Assembly: GCA_965205225.1 (NCBI GenBank)
Contig: CBDBFZ010000002.1
Coordinates: 1-64,000, forward strand
Length of the DNA: 64,000 nucleotides
Direction of reading: 5' to 3'
DNA from: Litorimonas sp965205225
Lineage (GTDB): Bacteria > Pseudomonadota > Alphaproteobacteria > Caulobacterales > Maricaulaceae
The notes below the pieces were generated by a model. The model was not told where the DNA came from. It made no database searches and saw nothing but the letters and a program-made list of their open reading frames with translations. A program made the translations under genes and the position numbers. Shown piece after piece: positions 34,093 to 43,647 of this stretch; the stretch's first letter is position 1; every line of letters begins with the position of its first letter.

Positions 34093-36000
34093 CTACTCAT
34101 CGATGCTGTCGGTCTGATTAGCTTTACGGCGGCTCTGGGCAATAAAGCGATCAATCTGACGCTCCAAGATTGAAAGCGGCACACTCCCATTCTCCAGCAC
34201 AGCATCATGAAAGGCGCGAATATCGAAATTATCGCCCAGCGCCTCTTCAGCGCGGTTGCGAAGCTCGAGTATTTTCAGCTCCCCGACCTTGTAGGCAAGT
34301 GCCTGTCCCGGCCATGAGATATAGCGGTCCACTTCGGTGCGGATATTGCTCTTGGACAGTGCCGAATTCTCAAGAAAACAGGCTTCGGCCTGATCACGGG
34401 ACCAGCCTTTCCAATGCATGCCTGTGTCGACGACCAGACGGCAGGCCCGCCACATTTCATAGGTCAGTTGACCGAATCGCTCATACGGCGTTTCGTAAAG
34501 TCCCATTTCGGCCGCCAGTTTTTCCGAATAAAGACCCCAGCCTTCGCCAAAGGCGGTCGCGTAAAGCGATTTTCGAAAGTCGGGAATATCTTCCAGCTCT
34601 TGCGCCAGGGCAATCTGGTGATGGTGACCGGGAACCCCTTCATGGGCGGTCAAAGCGGGTAGATTATAGAGCGGCCGCATGGTCAGGTCATAGGTGTTGA
34701 CGACATAGAAACCCGCCCGTCCGACTTCCGGAGAGCCGCCCCAATAGCGGCCCGTCGTGTAGTTCTTGGCAATTTCGTCCGGGACTTTCATCACGCCATA
34801 GGACAGGCGCGGGAGGGTGCCAAAAAACTCGGGCATCTTGCCATCTATGCGTTTGGCCAGCCAAGCGGCCCGCATCAGTAATTCCTGTTCCGATTGGGCG
34901 TAGAATTGTGGGTCGGTCCGCAGGAAGTCGAGGAACTCCGCAAAGCTGCCTTCAAATCCGCTCTTTTCAATGACCGTATCCATCTCTGTACGGATCCGGG
35001 CCACTTCGCTCAGGCCCATCTCGTGAACCTCATCAGGAGACAAATCGAGTGTTGTGAAATTGCGGACAAGGGCGCGGTAATAGTCACGACCTTCCTCACT
35101 TGATCCAATGCCGACATCGGCGCGAGCCGCCGGGGCGTAATTGTCTTCAAAAAACTTCAACAGATCGGAATAGGCGGGCAGGACGGATATATTGATTGCG
35201 GCTGTGCCAAGTCCGGTCAGGCGGGAGCGTTCGGCTTGATTGATCCTGTCCGGATAGTCGAGGAAGGGTGCAAATAGAGGATGTTCGGATGCAGGCCCCT
35301 GCGACAAGGTTCGAATCGTATTGATAACGCCTGGCAGAATGTCTGCACTCGCGGTGAAGCCATCATTGATCCCGCGCTGCATATTGTTCCTATGCTGCGC
35401 AAAATAGCGTGGCAATTGCGTCAGCCGCGCCGCGTAATCCTCGAAATCTTCGGTGCGGTTGAATTGTGTCTGACGCGACACATAGCTCATTTCATTGAAG
35501 AAGCCGGAATCGTTCACAAAGGGCACGCGCGATTCGTCGAACGGGATGAGTCGTTGCCGCTGATCGAGCAGAAATTGCATCATCTCATAATTCAACCGTT
35601 GCACCGCATTGAATTCGGAAAATTCTGGTGAACGCCGCAGGGCCGTATGCCTTTGCTTAAAGGCCTTCAGGCGATCATAATCGGCAGTTCGGGCCATGTC
35701 GCTGACATTGGGTAGACGACGCAGAGCATTGCGATCGCCCTTTTCACCGGCCATAACGGGGTTGTTGGCCAATTCTGCTACTTCGAAATCGGCGATGAGT
35801 CGATCCAAACTGTCTGACAGAGCGCAACGCGTCATATCCCCGATAAGACTGAATCGGCCTTCAGGGCAGGAAAATGAACGGGCTTCTATGTCGGGCATTG
35901 CCTCTGAGGTCTGGGGTTCTGAGGTCTGGGCCAAGGCGATGGAGAACGGAACAAGGCTGCAAAGAGCCGTCATAGCGGAGAGACGAAAAAGTTTGGACAT
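34093..36000 (-). CDS. DUF885-family metallopeptidase-like protein, exported
   Basis: The 635-residue protein has a signal peptide (SKLFRLSAMTALCSLVPFSI, then ALAQ). Its conserved core includes AHEGVPGHHHQIALAQEL (about 450), a zinc-binding HExxH-like motif. EGWGLYSEKLAAEMGLYETP and KVGELKILELRNRAEEALGD complete the DUF885 pattern. Family members are predicted periplasmic zinc peptidases; few have known substrates. ATG 36000 is chosen because it begins the signal peptide; the frame is open for 12 more codons. It converges with a plus-strand terminator. Confidence 0.88.
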   Translation of the reverse strand: MSKLFRLSAMTALCSLVPFSIALAQTSEPQTSEAMPDIEARSFSCPEGRFSLIGDMTRCALSDSLDRLIADFEVAELANNPVMAGEKGDRNALRRLPNVSDMARTADYDRLKAFKQRHTALRRSPEFSEFNAVQRLNYEMMQFLLDQRQRLIPFDESRVPFVNDSGFFNEMSYVSRQTQFNRTEDFEDYAARLTQLPRYFAQHRNNMQRGINDGFTASADILPGVINTIRTLSQGPASEHPLFAPFLDYPDRINQAERSRLTGLGTAAINISVLPAYSDLLKFFEDNYAPAARADVGIGSSEEGRDYYRALVRNFTTLDLSPDEVHEMGLSEVARIRTEMDTVIEKSGFEGSFAEFLDFLRTDPQFYAQSEQELLMRAAWLAKRIDGKMPEFFGTLPRLSYGVMKVPDEIAKNYTTGRYWGGSPEVGRAGFYVVNTYDLTMRPLYNLPALTAHEGVPGHHHQIALAQELEDIPDFRKSLYATAFGEGWGLYSEKLAAEMGLYETPYERFGQLTYEMWRACRLVVDTGMHWKGWSRDQAEACFLENSALSKSNIRTEVDRYISWPGQALAYKVGELKILELRNRAEEALGDNFDIRAFHDAVLENGSVPLSILERQIDRFIAQSRRKANQTDSIDE

Positions 36001-36073
36001 GGTTAATCTCATGTCGCGGCAAGTGAATGGGGACAAGACGAAATGTGCGTTAGCTGCATCGCCGAATAGTCGT

Positions 36074-36349
36074 TCAAGAGGAAGCAGCCGCTTCCATCGC
36101 CTTGGCCAAAGTCACATCTTTCTGGGTGACACCACCCGCATCATGGGTGGTAAGTGTGACATCGACGCGGTTATAAACATTGAACCATTCCGGGTGATGG
36201 TCCATCTTTTCGGCGAGGATTGCGATCCGAGTCATAAACCCAAAGGCTTGCGCAAAATCCTCGAACTTGAAGATCTTTGTGATTAAGTCATCGCCGCCAG
36301 TCCAACCTGGCAAATTACCCGCAACGTCTTTCGGATCGAGACAATCCAT
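36074..36349 (-). CDS. phhB: Pterin-4a-carbinolamine dehydratase
   Basis: The 91-residue protein ends in the family pattern: KFEDFAQAFGFMTRIAILAE, then KMDHHPEWFNVYNRVDVTLT and THDAGGVTQKDVTLA. The tandem His of DHHPEW form the active site. It recycles 4a-hydroxytetrahydrobiopterin in phenylalanine hydroxylation, or acts on molybdopterin-related pterins in bacteria without that enzyme. It is a single gene, 73 bp upstream of the DUF885 gene on the same strand. Confidence 0.92.
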   Translation of the reverse strand: MDCLDPKDVAGNLPGWTGGDDLITKIFKFEDFAQAFGFMTRIAILAEKMDHHPEWFNVYNRVDVTLTTHDAGGVTQKDVTLAKAMEAAASS

Positions 36350-36528
36350 TCCTGCACCTCATTCATTCGTCGGCATCTCTATCACAAAGTTGCCACATTT
36401 ACCCCTGCTTAACCCTGTTCTAGCGCATGTGCGTCAAAATTGGGAGGCTTCTCTGAACAGGAAATTCACAGTCACGACATGATTGCACCCTCGCGCCGCC
36501 GTTTCAAACTGTCAAAGCGACGAGCGTG

Positions 36529-36678
36529 ATGATGTGGTTTTTCCGACTTTCCCCCGTGATTATATCGGTCGCAATTCTCGGCTTTCCACTCGAACCCGCG
36601 ACAGAATTTCACGGGCCGCTCCATGCCGACAAGGTGCAACATTTTCTCACTTACGGCTTTCTGGCGCTACTGATCGCC
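36529..36678 (+). pseudogene. VanZ-like membrane protein, truncated by IS relics
   Basis: MMWFFRLSPVIISVAILGFP and HADKVQHFLTYGFLALLIAL match the start of VanZ-family small membrane proteins (a first helix, then the conserved DKxxHxxxYxxLA motif). After about 50 codons the frame runs at CTAG (36679-36682) into the end of IS element 2. The rest is lost. The upstream 36350-36525 gap holds no other gene that I can see. Confidence 0.7.
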
Positions 36679-36719
36679 CTAGGCTGTAGTGAAGAGTTAA
36701 CTTTTATTTTCTATAATGT
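36679..36719 (+). repeat. End fragment of IS element 2
   Basis: From CTAG at 36679 the sequence matches, in reverse complement, the right end of the intact element 2 at 42296-42250 with two base changes (GCTGTAGTGAAGAGTTAAC, then TTTTATTTTCTATAATGT). It is cut at 36719 by copy 2 of element 1. Confidence 0.75.
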
Positions 36720-37740
36720 GGACACCTCGAAGAACAGGGTTTTGGGGCCAGTATAGAGGCGAATTTTATAATCGGCTCTGAGGCTTCATAGAGTGACGAA
36801 TGCGTGTCCACAGATTTTGGCATGATTTTGGCCCGCATAAGTGGGGGGATCCGGATTTTGAACAGAATCAGGCTATGGGCTGTCGTCGCTCATGGAAAAC
36901 GAGGCGGCGGAAGTTGTAGCTTAGCTTGGCCATGGTGATCCGGCCAGCGGCCCTGGCCGATTGAGCGCCTGGCCGATTTCGTGATCGCCATCGGCCCTTT
37001 CTCATATCCGAAGACTATGGAGGAGCGGGTCGCATTGCCGCGCCGAATGTGCTTTGCCATCGGTTTACCGCGGGGCTTCTTTCGATGGATGTTTGAACGA
37101 TAGCCCTGCGCTTTCAGCCAGGCTTCGTTTTTGGCAGCGATAAGCTGTATCCGCCCAAACAACTTTGAGCTGTTGGTGGCATCCAGAACCGATGGTTCGT
37201 GCCCATCATAGCGGGCCGCATGGGTACAGGTCTCTCCCCGGACAAAGCGCCATTTCCGGTCAATACTGATATGGCTTGTACCCAAAGTGAGGGATGGAAA
37301 TGTCGACAATCGCGCCCTGGAATAGCTGACCACCGCTCGTGCGTCGGTGTCTTTCTGTGCGGCCCTGGCAGGATCGCCCGCGCCAGATAGCGGAATGGCC
37401 CGCTCTTTCTCTTCTTTCCTCATCCGTTGGCGCGGCGCTTGGCATCCACGATCTGAGTTTGTAGCCGCGCTTGCAGAGTTGCTCTTCAAAAGCGGCAAAC
37501 AGAGATTTGAAAGCACCAGACTGGGTCAGCTTTTCACGCAACAGCCAAATCGTCTTTTGGTCCGGGGCGGTTCACCGATCTCAAACCTCAGAAACCGCAG
37601 CCAACTTAAACGATCCCGGATCAGAAATTCAGGATTGTGCATCGACGCCAGAACAAGCACCTTGAACATCGGACCGGATCATAGGGTGGCCGACCGCCCT
37701 TGGCGCGAACCCCATCGAGGGCTTCCATAGTTCTCGTCCA
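36720..37740 (-). mobile_element. IS5-type element 1, copy 2, riddled with small deletions
   Basis: It starts with the end repeat GGACACCTCGAAGAAC. It follows copy 4 (45734-47069) almost base for base but lacks about a dozen short blocks. Examples are the equivalents of 46046-46064, the block near 46366-46396, 46483-46499, the block near 46540-46550 and 46767-46781. A few longer changes occur too, and the left third with the transposase start is missing, so the copy ends near 37740 against element 2. The longest open frame (37516-36890) gives only patches of the DDE domain. Few point changes separate the copies outside the gaps. Confidence 0.8.
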
Positions 37741-37749
37741 CATGACACT

Positions 37750-38433
37750 CTAGGTCGTAGAGAAGAATTAATCATTTGAGCCAGATTTTGATAGCTGCGA
37801 TATAGACGAAGCCCATATAGTTTTGGATATGCTTGTCATATCGCGTAGCCACACGCCGGAACGTTTGAGATAGCCAAAGAAACGCTGACAATATTAATAC
37901 AAAGCCATATCAGTTTGCCTTGGCTTGCGCGCATCGGGACGGAATAACGGGCATAGCCCCAATCTCATTCACCGCTTCCATAACGCACCGGTCATCCTTA
38001 TCCGCCAAGACATGGCCTTAAACCCTGAGGCGGCGGCTTGCGTCATTTCGTACAATGCCCGCCCGTTGCTATCAGGCGCAGAGGAATGCATCTGTCAGCC
38101 CATGTATTTTTGTCGTCAAGCCGCCCTTGGAACGCCCCAATGCATGGGCATCAGGCCCCCTTTTTTATGCCGCGCCCCGGCCGCTTGGGCATGCGCCCGC
38201 AATTGTGGCATCCATCATCAGCCACTCTTGATCAGCGTGAGTGCGCAATGACATCTTCTAAAATACCCAGGATAATAACGCCGTTTGACATCAAAACGCC
38301 CGGCGGGTCGCACCAACGCCCGCCCGAACGGGCCATCCACAACAAAGCATCAATGAAAAGCCTGTTATTCCACCCGGTTTCCCTGTGCTCCCATAAGGCA
38401 AATAAGGCTTTAAACGGCTCCATTGTTCATCCG
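37750..38433 (-). mobile_element. IS element 2 (IS427-type), deletion-riddled copy
   Basis: From CTAG 37750-37753 the sequence follows the intact element 2 (41451-42230) with many short gaps, including losses within both transposase frames. It ends at about 38433, where it joins S9 peptidase sequence. Substitutions are rare compared with deletions, as in the neighbouring copy 2 of element 1. Confidence 0.75.
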
Positions 38434-40469
38434 ATTACCATATTCACCCATCCAGGACGCTGCCCGCCAGCAGCTTGTGGAAGCGCTGCATATCAAGCAG
38501 CGGCACGGCGATTTGATGGCGGCTCCAAATAACATCAGGACGTTGCGTCGTCATCACGCCAGTCAGCAGGCCGCCATTGGACCCACCTTCGATACCGAGA
38601 TGATCAGGTGAGCGTGACGCCGGTTTCAATCAAATCCTCAGCCACGGCGATGAAGTCGTCATAGATACGCTGCCAAAACTATATGGGCTTCGTCTATATC
38701 GCAGCTATCAAAATCTGGCTCAAATGATTAATGCTTCTCTACGACCTAGGCTCCAATTGGTGCTCGTCATTTCCTGACGGTCCTGCCCAGACTGGCCTGA
38801 CGGTCAGACAGTCTTCAGACCAGCCTGGTGCCAGTTCGGGCCATATTCACCACCGCCGCGAATATTGGCGAGCACATAGACGCCTCCATTTTCAAGCCAG
38901 AGCTTGCCGCGTGTCGCGGAATAAGCTGGATTTAGCGAGATTTCAAACCCGCCATAGCCATAGAGCAATGTCGGGTTTTCACCGTTCATTTCGGCCATCC
39001 TTGGCGCGGACAATGAAATAGGGAATCTGAGTTCCGTCTGCTGATGTCGCGAAATACTGTTCGCTGACCATGTTGGTTGCGTCGAACCAGTTCGGCAGGG
39101 ACTTGGCGGCGACTGGCGTCATCTCATCCGCCGACGTGTCGATTGTGTAGAGTGTGTCGGGGATGAGGAAATCTTCGGCGGACAGGAAGGCGATGCTTTC
39201 CTTACTATTGGTGGCGCCAACACCGGCCGCGCCATTTTCAGGCAGATTCAAACGGGTAGAACTCCACCTATTTCCGTCCCAGTCATAGGCATGAACAGAG
39301 CCTTTCACATCGGTCGTCGTCGACAGCAGAACCTTGTCCTTGGTGACGCCATAACTGCCCATCGAACTTTTCGCGTCCGGGCTGTAAACGAGGTGAAGGT
39401 CTGCGATCTTCCCATTATCAACGAAATCATCCCAAGCGAAACTGACCAGATCGCCAGATGTAAACTCGCGCCAGTCTTCATTGAGTGACAGCAGCATCTG
39501 GCCCTTGAAGACGGATCCGAGATTGGACTTGGTTGGAACGGGGAATTTTACCGCTTCGCCAACCGTTCCGTCCGCGTTGCGCGGGAACCAGAATGTGTCG
39601 GTGTCGTAGAAGGTTGTCGATTGCGCCGTCATGATTTCGCGTCGCCCGTCAGGCAGTTCCAGAACGCCCGGCCAGTAGCCGACATCCGTCTGATTACCGC
39701 GTCCGATCTCAATGGACTCGTCAAGCGACTGACCGCGGGTCCAGATCCGCGCCGTGCTCGGATAACCGGAATCCGTCATTGTCGCATTCCCGTTGGCGTC
39801 GGGGCCAAAATCGACGGCGACCACCATCGTATCGGCGTCGACCCAGTCGATTATTCCTTTGGATTCTGGTGTGACGAACCCGCCTTCAACAAATTCGCCC
39901 GTCTCGCTGTTGAACTCACGGCGTATCACGGCATCCTTGCCGCCATCCGACAGGTTGACGATGCACAGAGCATAATCTGGCGACAGGCAGTTATTGCCCT
40001 TGTAAACCCAGTTCTTGCCCTCATTGGCGGCGAGCTTGTCAAAATCGAGAACGGTTTCCCACTCGGTCTCATCCGATAGATAGCTATCCATACTTGTCTT
40101 GCGCCAGACACCCCGGACATGGGTTTCGTCCTGCCAGAAATTATGCGCTGCGCCGGCCCGATAGGACACATATGGGATCTTGTCCTGACTCTGCAAAATG
40201 CCAAGTGCGTCCTGATAGAGTGCCTCATAACGCGCATCCGCCATCAGCCGGTCGAGCGAGCTCTTATTCCATTCCCGAACTTGGTCGAGCGCGGCTTCGC
40301 CCTCAACCTGTTCAAGCCAGAGATGGTCTTCGTCGCGCATGCCGTCCGCATCATAGACGGCGGGCACATAAGTGTCGGTCGTGTCGTTCACAATTGTCTC
40401 TTTCGTATCAGAACAGGCGGCCAGTATTAGCGCCATGGCGCTTGTCGCCAGAAATATCTTGGTGGTCAT
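38434..40469 (-). pseudogene. S9 prolyl oligopeptidase lipoprotein, disrupted
   Basis: ATG 40469 starts a lipoprotein signal (FLATSAMALILAAC). The beta-propeller half follows (EDHLWLEQVEGEAALDQVRE, VPYVSYRAGAAHNFWQDETH). The catalytic half is broken. A shift near 38995 leads to NPTLLYGYGGFEISLNPAYS and LANIRGGGEYGPNWHQAGLK. Then about 130 bp that include an IS element 2 end (38675-38749) intervene. The gene resumes with YDDFIAVAEDLIETGV and the active-site GIEGGSNGGLLTGVMTTQRP, and ends at the IS junction near 38434. The enzyme would have cut proline-containing peptides in the periplasm. Its last 180 or so residues, with the catalytic Asp and His, are missing. Confidence 0.88.
38675..38749 (+). 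repeat. 75-bp IS element 2 end inside the S9 peptidase gene
   Basis: This is the reverse complement of the element 2 left end (compare 41447-41521 and 37750-37818), ending in ACGACCTAG. With 37750-37818 it forms a long inverted repeat about 0.9 kb apart that encloses the displaced peptidase fragment. Confidence 0.8.
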
Positions 40470-40566
40470 GAAAGTCTCCGCAATTGTGTATGGCGACAAT
40501 GTAACACGCTAGCCGCGCATGGCAAGGTGGCTGGGCGGATGCGGCCCTCTCTCCTATATAGTCGGA

Positions 40567-41406
40567 ATGGACTTTCTGATCATGAATGGGGCGGGCAACC
40601 GGTTTGCTGTGTTCGATGCCCGCCAAGCAGCGGACTTTACCCTGTCCGATGATCAGGTTCAGACCATCAGCGCACCGGGCTCTGCGGCCATGGGGCCGCT
40701 CGGCGCGGATCAGCTTATTATCCTGCGAGCCCCCAAATCCATGGATGCCGATATCTTCATGGAAATCCGTAACCAGAAAGGGTTCGAAGTAGATGCCTGC
40801 GGGAACGCGACGCGCTGCGCCGCCTGGTTGGTGATGGAAGAAACGGGCGAGGCGGCTGCAACCGTACAGACCAATGATGCCTTACTGTCTTGCACGCGAA
40901 CGGGCCCGTTCGCGGTCGCCGTAGACATGGGTGAACCCAAGTTCGACTGGTCACAGATTCCGCTGAAAGAACCGATGCACACCCATCATGTCGATGTGAA
41001 ACTTGGCCCCATTGATGATCTGGGCCTGAGCAATCCCGGCGCAATCAGTATGGGCAACCCGCATGTCGTGTTCTTTGTCGAGGAGTTTGAAACGGTAAAG
41101 CCCCATCTCGCCGGACCGATGGTCGAATTCCATCCGCTCTTTCCACAGCAGACCAATGTTGGTTTTGCCCGCGTGGACTCACCGGAAAGAATTCGTCTGA
41201 AGGTCTGGGAGCGAGGTGTCGGAATGACGCAGGCTTGCGGAACCGGGGCCTGCGCCGCAGTTGTGGCGGCTCATCGACAGAAACGCGCTGGCCGGGACGT
41301 GCAGGTGCAGGTCGATGGCGGGACGCTGCACATCCAATGGCGCAAGAGCGATAATCACGTCATCATGAGCGGCCCGGTCGAACTGGAAGGCTGCGGGTCG
41401 CTATGA
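40567..41406 (+). CDS. dapF: Diaminopimelate epimerase
   Basis: The 279-residue enzyme begins MDFLIMNGAGNRFAVFDARQ. It has the two catalytic cysteines in VDACGNATRCAAW (about 77) and MTQACGTGACAAVVAAHRQK (about 223), plus NPHVVFFVEEFE. It interconverts LL- and meso-diaminopimelate for lysine and peptidoglycan synthesis. ATG 40567 matches the family N-terminus; a longer frame from 40519 is not supported. It is intact although it lies between two IS-scarred regions, as expected for an essential gene. Confidence 0.95.
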   Translation: MDFLIMNGAGNRFAVFDARQAADFTLSDDQVQTISAPGSAAMGPLGADQLIILRAPKSMDADIFMEIRNQKGFEVDACGNATRCAAWLVMEETGEAAATVQTNDALLSCTRTGPFAVAVDMGEPKFDWSQIPLKEPMHTHHVDVKLGPIDDLGLSNPGAISMGNPHVVFFVEEFETVKPHLAGPMVEFHPLFPQQTNVGFARVDSPERIRLKVWERGVGMTQACGTGACAAVVAAHRQKRAGRDVQVQVDGGTLHIQWRKSDNHVIMSGPVELEGCGSL

Positions 41407-41468
41407 TTAAGGAGATGCTTTTGACGAAATAACTTGAGCCCTGAGCCTAGGTCGTAGAGAAGAATTAA

Positions 41469-41876
41469 TCATTTGAGCCAGATTTTGATAGCTGCGATAT
41501 AGACGAAGCCCATATAGTTTTGGATATGCTTGTCATAGCGCGTAGCCACACGCCGGAACTGTTTGAGATAGCCAAAGAAACGCTCGACAATATTACGTTC
41601 CTTATACAAAGCCATATCAGTTTGCCTTGGCTTGCGCGCATTTTTTCGGGACGGAATAACGGGCATAGCCCCGCTCTCATTCACCGCGTCTATAACGCAC
41701 CGGCCATCATAGCCCTTATCCGCCAAGACATGATCCGCCTTAAACCCTGCCAATAAGGCGGCGGCTTGCGTCATTTCGCTACAATGCCCGCCCGTTGCTA
41801 TCAGGCGCAGAGCTAAACCCAATGCATCTGTCAGCCCATGTATTTTTGTCGTCAGGCCGCCCTTGGAACGCCCCAA
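41469..41876 (-). CDS. IS427-type transposase, DDE domain (orfB)
   Basis: The 135-residue frame starts near GRSKGGLTTKIHGLTDALGL. It holds the DDE-domain motifs DHVLADKGYDGRCVIDAVNE and KERNIVERFFGYLKQFRRVA (second Asp and Glu). It overlaps orfA by 25 nt in the -1 phase and has no convincing start of its own, so it is expected to be made as an OrfAB fusion by frameshifting near AAAAAGGGGGG (41896-41906 on the minus strand). Confidence 0.85.
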   Translation of the reverse strand: MGRSKGGLTTKIHGLTDALGLALRLIATGGHCSEMTQAAALLAGFKADHVLADKGYDGRCVIDAVNESGAMPVIPSRKNARKPRQTDMALYKERNIVERFFGYLKQFRRVATRYDKHIQNYMGFVYIAAIKIWLK

Positions 41877-42262
41877 TGCGTGGGCATCAGGCCCCCCTTT
41901 TTATGCCGCGCCCCGGCCGCTTGGGCATGCGCCCGCACAATTGTGGCATCCATCATCAGCCACTCTTGATCAGCGTGAGTGCGCAAGGCCTTAAAGACAT
42001 CTTCTAAAACCCCGGCCTCAACCCAGAGATAATAACGCCGTTTGACACTGTCAAAACGCCCGAACCGTTCGGGTAAATCGCGCCAACGCCCGCCCGAACG
42101 GGCCATCCACAACAAAGCATCAATGAAAAGCCTGTTATTGGCGTTGCGACCCGGTTTCCCTGTGCTCCCATAAGGCAAATAAGGCTTTAAACGGCTCCAT
42201 TGTTCATCCGTAAGTTCCTGATAACCAGACATATGTGCGCTCCTGACAAAATGAAGGAACAT
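41852..42262 (-). CDS. IS427-type transposase, N-terminal part (orfA)
   Basis: The 136-residue protein has the DUF4096-type N-terminal domain: LTDEQWSRLKPYLPYGSTGK, then NRLFIDALLWMARSGGRWRD and WVEAGVLEDVFKALRTHADQ, with the first catalytic Asp region MMDATIVRAHAQAAGARHKK. The run A AAG GGG in codons HKKG fits an X XXY YYZ slippery site for -1 shifting into orfB. A usable ATG is 42262 or ATG 42232 (MSGYQEL). Confidence 0.85.
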   Translation of the reverse strand: MFLHFVRSAHMSGYQELTDEQWSRLKPYLPYGSTGKPGRNANNRLFIDALLWMARSGGRWRDLPERFGRFDSVKRRYYLWVEAGVLEDVFKALRTHADQEWLMMDATIVRAHAQAAGARHKKGGLMPTHWGVPRAA

Positions 42263-42297
42263 TATAGAAAATAAAAGTTAATTCTTCACTACGACCT

Positions 42298-42440
42298 AGC
42301 GCTTCAAGCGGATCACCTGTCGCCGATAAGCGAGCAAGATGATCCGACAAGTCAAACAATCCAGGCGCGTGCAGCATAAAATCCTCCCAAAACCAGTAAA
42401 TCAGATCACACCACAAAATGCATGGTTTTTAGAGGCCTCC
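42298..42440 (-). mobile_element. IS5-type element 1, copy 3 (left-end fragment)
   Basis: 143 bp match the first part of element 1, from the end repeat (GGAGGCCTCTAAAAACC inward from 42440) through the transposase codons MLHAPGLFDLSDHLARLSAT. It is cut by IS element 2 at 42296-42299. The remainder is absent. The gap 42441-42578 beyond it holds no gene that I see. Confidence 0.85.
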
Positions 42441-42578
42441 ACGTTCCCGGTGGATAGGCGATGAGGCTGGTTGGAAGCCCTCGCCAAACCCCGCAGCTGA
42501 ACAGAAAAGGTGCACTCCTCGGAGCGCGCCTTCATTCGGTTTAAGGTCAACCGGATTTGGCCCGGCTGAGGAGGTTTT

Positions 42579-43378
42579 CTAGAAGCGCTTCGTGATGTTC
42601 GCAAAGAAGGTGCGACCGCTGATGTCGTAGCCAATACCCCCAAGATTCGAAAGGTTGTTATTATCGGTCAGAGGCGGGGCATCATTAAAGATATTGCTGG
42701 CACCAACGCGGATGATATAGGTATCGCGGCTTAACGTCAGGGATGCATCGTGGACCCAATAGTCATCAAGTGCATCAAATTGAAGACACGGCGTATCATT
42801 TTGCTGCACACAGCAGGAGAAGCGTGTCGTGACCGTTTAGACTTGCTGATGGCCCGCATTACCGGGGAGTTCCGGAAGCGTCGCGAAAGCATCCAGTTGA
42901 AGACCGTCAAAGTCATCACGAAGCTGGTAGTTGACACCCCCCGCAACGGCGTCAGACCCATAGATTGAGGACGTACCGTCAAGCAGCACATCGACCCGCT
43001 CAATCAATGTGCCCGGGATCAGGTTCAGATCGGGGTTACTGGGCGCGCCGCGCACTCCGGCCGGAGCCCCAGACGACGACCATTGACAAGCACGAAGGTC
43101 CGGCCCGCATTCAGGCCGCGCAGAGACACTGTCGCAGAGCCCGGACCGCTGTCAGTGAGTAGACCTGCGGAGGTTGACACACCTGTGGTAATTTGTTGGC
43201 CTTGGACCACAGTCGTCTGTCTGAGAAGATCAGCCGCATCAACAAGACCCAGATCGCGAGCGAACTCACCATCAATAAACTGAAGGGGAGACGCCGAAGT
43301 AAATTCGTTACGGCGTAGGCGCGAACCCGTCACGACAATCGTATCCTCCTCTTCGGCAAATGAACCATCATCAGGCAC
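42579..43378 (-). pseudogene. TonB-dependent receptor relic with large internal deletion
   Basis: The 5' part from 43378 lacks a signal peptide but has the plug (EEEDTIVVTGSRLRRNEFTS, LLTDSGPGSATVSLRGLNAG, RTFVLVNGRR). After a shift it reads LIPGTLIERVDVLLDGTSSI, then YGSDAVAGGVNYQLRDDFDG. Near 42835 it jumps to the last barrel strands (RDTYIIRVGASNIFNDAPPL, GIGYDISGRTFFANITKRF). About 500 residues of barrel are missing, and the start touches the cold-shock gene terminator. It was once an outer-membrane importer. It is bounded by IS fragments, which probably drove the deletion. Confidence 0.85.
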
Positions 43379-43402
43379 AAAAAAGGCCCCCTAGGGGAGC
43401 CT
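43379..43402 (-). terminator. Rho-independent terminator of the cold-shock gene
   Basis: On the minus strand AGGCTCCCC pairs with GGGGGCCT and is followed by six T. It lies 27 bp after the csp stop. Confidence 0.8.
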
Positions 43403-43428
43403 TTCATACTCTGATTAAGGCGAGGGCC

Positions 43429-43647
43429 TTAGGTCATTGAGATGGAGTCTACGGCCGTCTTACCGGAGCGTTGGTTGACAGCTGTGTTGAACTGAACCTT
43501 GTCACCTTCATTAATGCTGTCCAGCCCGGAGCGCTGCAGAGCAGAGATGTGAACGAACACATCGCCGCCGCCGCTTTCTGGCGCGATAAAGCCGAAGCCT
43601 TTAGTGGTGTTGAAAAACTTAACAGTACCTGTCTGCATATCCGACAT
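43429..43647 (-). CDS. Cold-shock domain protein (CspA family)
   Basis: The 72-residue protein is a single cold-shock domain: GTVKFFNTTKGFGFIAPESG (RNP1 KGFGFI), then DVFVHISALQRSGLDSINEG (RNP2 VFVHI). It binds single-stranded RNA and DNA as an RNA chaperone. ATG 43647 gives normal family length. The 43648-43908 region upstream holds no other gene that I can support and probably carries its promoter and a long leader, usual for csp genes. No specific cold-box was identified. Confidence 0.93.
   Translation of the reverse strand: MSDMQTGTVKFFNTTKGFGFIAPESGGGDVFVHISALQRSGLDSINEGDKVQFNTAVNQRSGKTAVDSISMT

Larger units (their letters stand above)
41451..42295 (-). mobile_element. IS element 2, intact IS427-type insertion sequence (845 bp)
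   Basis: The end repeats are GTCGTAGAGAAGAATTAA on the left and, read inward, GTCGTAGTGAAGAATTAA on the right. CTAG flanks both sides (41447-41450, 42296-42299), the usual target of the IS427 group. Two overlapping frames encode orfA and orfB. The right neighbour is a fragment of element 1, so one CTAG could be part of that sequence. Degenerate relatives lie at 36679-36719, 37750-38433 and 38675-38749. Confidence 0.88.

Noticed and set aside
36529..36756. Complete 76-residue VanZ-like protein
   Set aside because: The last 25 or so codons are IS end sequence; the conserved part stops at the CTAG junction.
38760..38820. Short direct repeats CCTGACGGTC suspected as a CRISPR-like or regulatory array
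   Set aside because: Only two copies without regular spacers; probably a local duplication at the IS scar. No CRISPR array was seen anywhere in the window.
41447..42299. CTAG flanks of element 2 taken as proof of an 8-10 bp target duplication
   Set aside because: Only CTAG matches, and the right flank is a fragment of element 1, so the 4-bp call is kept and nothing longer is claimed.
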